DNA of 22,248 nucleotides from an uncultured Megasphaera sp. (GTDB lineage Bacteria > Bacillota > Negativicutes > Veillonellales > Megasphaeraceae). Both the position numbers and the translations under genes were made by a program. How positions within the stretch are numbered: position 1 is the stretch's first letter; every line of letters begins with the position of its first letter. The stretch is from assembly GCA_900554215.1 (NCBI GenBank), contig USGG01000030.1, positions 1 through 22,248 of the forward strand, read 5' to 3'. Under the pieces are notes generated by a model. It ran no database searches, was not told the DNA's origin, and saw nothing but the letters and a program-made list of their open reading frames with translations. This document shows positions 21,542 through 22,248 of this stretch, piece by piece.

Positions 21542-21570
21542 TTGCGCAATGGATTTGAATTTTATATTAT
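21542..21570 (+). promoter_or_regulatory. Probable promoter of the aldolase gene
   Basis: TTGCGC (21542-21547) and TATTAT (21565-21570) are spaced 17 nt. The match to consensus is moderate, and the start point would lie just upstream of the palindrome at 21589. Confidence 0.45.
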
Positions 21571-21588
21571 AAGAATTAAAGATACCAA

Positions 21589-21602
21589 CGCTGATATCAG
21601 CG
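21589..21602. promoter_or_regulatory. 14-bp perfect palindrome, candidate operator
   Basis: CGCTGATATCAGCG is a perfect inverted repeat about 20 nt downstream of the putative -10 box and about 10 nt before the GGGAGGG ribosome binding site of the aldolase gene. Such a position suits a repressor; the regulator is unknown. Confidence 0.45.
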
Positions 21603-21624
21603 CAGCATCGGGGAGGGATTAGAG

Positions 21625-22248
21625 ATGAAAAATCGATTTTTAGACAAATTCCGCAGCGGCGAGCCTTCTGTCGGGACGTTTTTTGAAATGGGCGGGCCGG
21701 CTGTCGGGGAAATGATTGCCTTGACGGATTTGGATTATTTTGTGATTGACGGCGAGCACGGGCCCTATGACGTGCTTCAGGCCGCTGATATCATCCGGGC
21801 GGCCGAAGGCGCCGGCACGGCGGCTCCCTTTGTGCGGGTGAAAGACAGCCAGCGCAATTCCATTCTGCGCATGCTCGACGTCGGCGCGAAGGGCTTGATT
21901 ATCCCGCAGGTGCAGAGCGTCGACGAAGTGCGACGTATCGTCGAATACGGAAAATATTATCCCGTCGGCAGCCGGGGATTCGCGCCGACGCGCAATTCGC
22001 TGTATGGCTGCTCGGACGACGCGAAAGGGAGCGTGCAGGAGTATTTCGACCGATGCAATGCGTCGCAGCTGCTGATTCCGCAATGCGAGACGATGGGATG
22101 CTTGACGGCTATTGAAGAGATTGCTGCCGTAGACGGCGTCGACGGGATCTTTGTCGGGCCCTATGATTTGTCCGTCGCCATGGGCGCGCCGGCGCAGTTT
22201 GACCGGCCGGAATTTGCCGCCGCCTTGAAGCGCGTGCTGGAAGCGGTA
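21625..22248 (+). CDS. HpcH/HpaI-family aldolase (partial, C-terminus beyond window)
   Basis: The first 208 residues of a class II pyruvate aldolase-type TIM barrel are visible. Family motifs: FVIDGEHGPYD (about 36-46) with the metal/base region, RMLDVGAKGLIIPQVQS (about 89-105), GSRGFAPTR (about 118-126), and DGIFVGPYDLSVAMG near residue 174. Relatives cleave 2-keto-3-deoxy sugar acids or 4-hydroxy-2-oxo-heptanedioate to pyruvate and an aldehyde; CitE-like lyases are more distant. Full members have about 250 residues, so roughly 45 are missing. GGGAGGG lies 7-8 nt upstream of the ATG. It is divergent from the cyclase family gene. Confidence 0.9.
   Translation, partial: MKNRFLDKFRSGEPSVGTFFEMGGPAVGEMIALTDLDYFVIDGEHGPYDVLQAADIIRAAEGAGTAAPFVRVKDSQRNSILRMLDVGAKGLIIPQVQSVDEVRRIVEYGKYYPVGSRGFAPTRNSLYGCSDDAKGSVQEYFDRCNASQLLIPQCETMGCLTAIEEIAAVDGVDGIFVGPYDLSVAMGAPAQFDRPEFAAALKRVLEAV

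Noticed and set aside
1..22248. CRISPR array, rRNA or prophage genes
   Set aside because: No regularly spaced repeats, rRNA signatures or phage structural proteins were seen in the window.

Overview
The window looks like a chromosomal segment of an anaerobic Firmicute, most likely a Negativicute of the Megasphaera/Veillonella type. This is inferred from gene content: a 4-hydroxybutyryl-CoA dehydratase, a GldA-type dehydrogenase, ThiH rather than ThiO for thiazole synthesis, strong AGGAGG ribosome binding sites and a candidate UGA-decoded selenoprotein. No rRNA or other taxonomic marker is present, so the genus is not proven.

Region 1 (1-8683, all minus strand). A long, tightly packed operon runs leftward from a textbook -24/-12 (sigma-54) promoter at 8667-8683. 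In order of transcription it encodes a NifU-C-like Fe-S scaffold, a Cys-rich/MaoC-like fusion, an acyl carrier protein, an MBL-fold hydrolase, LuxE-like and LuxC-like proteins, an AMP-forming acyl ligase, sigma-54 itself (rpoN), and a PAS-AAA+-Fis sigma-54 activator. Beyond it lies a DUF134 gene with its own promoter, cut by the window edge. The enzyme set resembles a luciferase-less fatty-acid-reductase system built around a dedicated carrier protein, packaged with its own sigma factor and activator.

Region 2 (8640-12333). A second perfect -24/-12 promoter at 9090-9107 faces the opposite way and drives 4-hydroxybutyryl-CoA dehydratase (abfD). Candidate enhancer sites lie between the two promoters. 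Downstream follow two large stem-loops, a gldA-like dehydrogenase, a small HesB-like gene with an in-frame UGA (candidate selenocysteine), and a strong terminator.

Region 3 (12334-16485). On the minus strand there is a nicotinamidase-like hydrolase with a TenI/ThiE-like protein, then thiS-thiG-thiH. The thi operon has its own promoter and an intrinsic terminator in its leader, which suggests attenuation.

Region 4 (16645-19644). An alanine-dehydrogenase-family gene and a GltS-type sodium/glutamate symporter are on the plus strand. Their codon use (GAG, CTG, CCC rich) differs from the flanks and suggests horizontal acquisition. A terminator lies between them, just upstream of the gltS ribosome binding site.

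Region 5 (19645-22248). A decayed IS30-family transposase remnant, tRNA-Thr(CGU) with a consensus promoter and terminator, a kynurenine-formamidase-like cyclase family gene (minus), and a divergent HpcH/HpaI-type aldolase gene cut by the window end. No CRISPR array or rRNA was seen.
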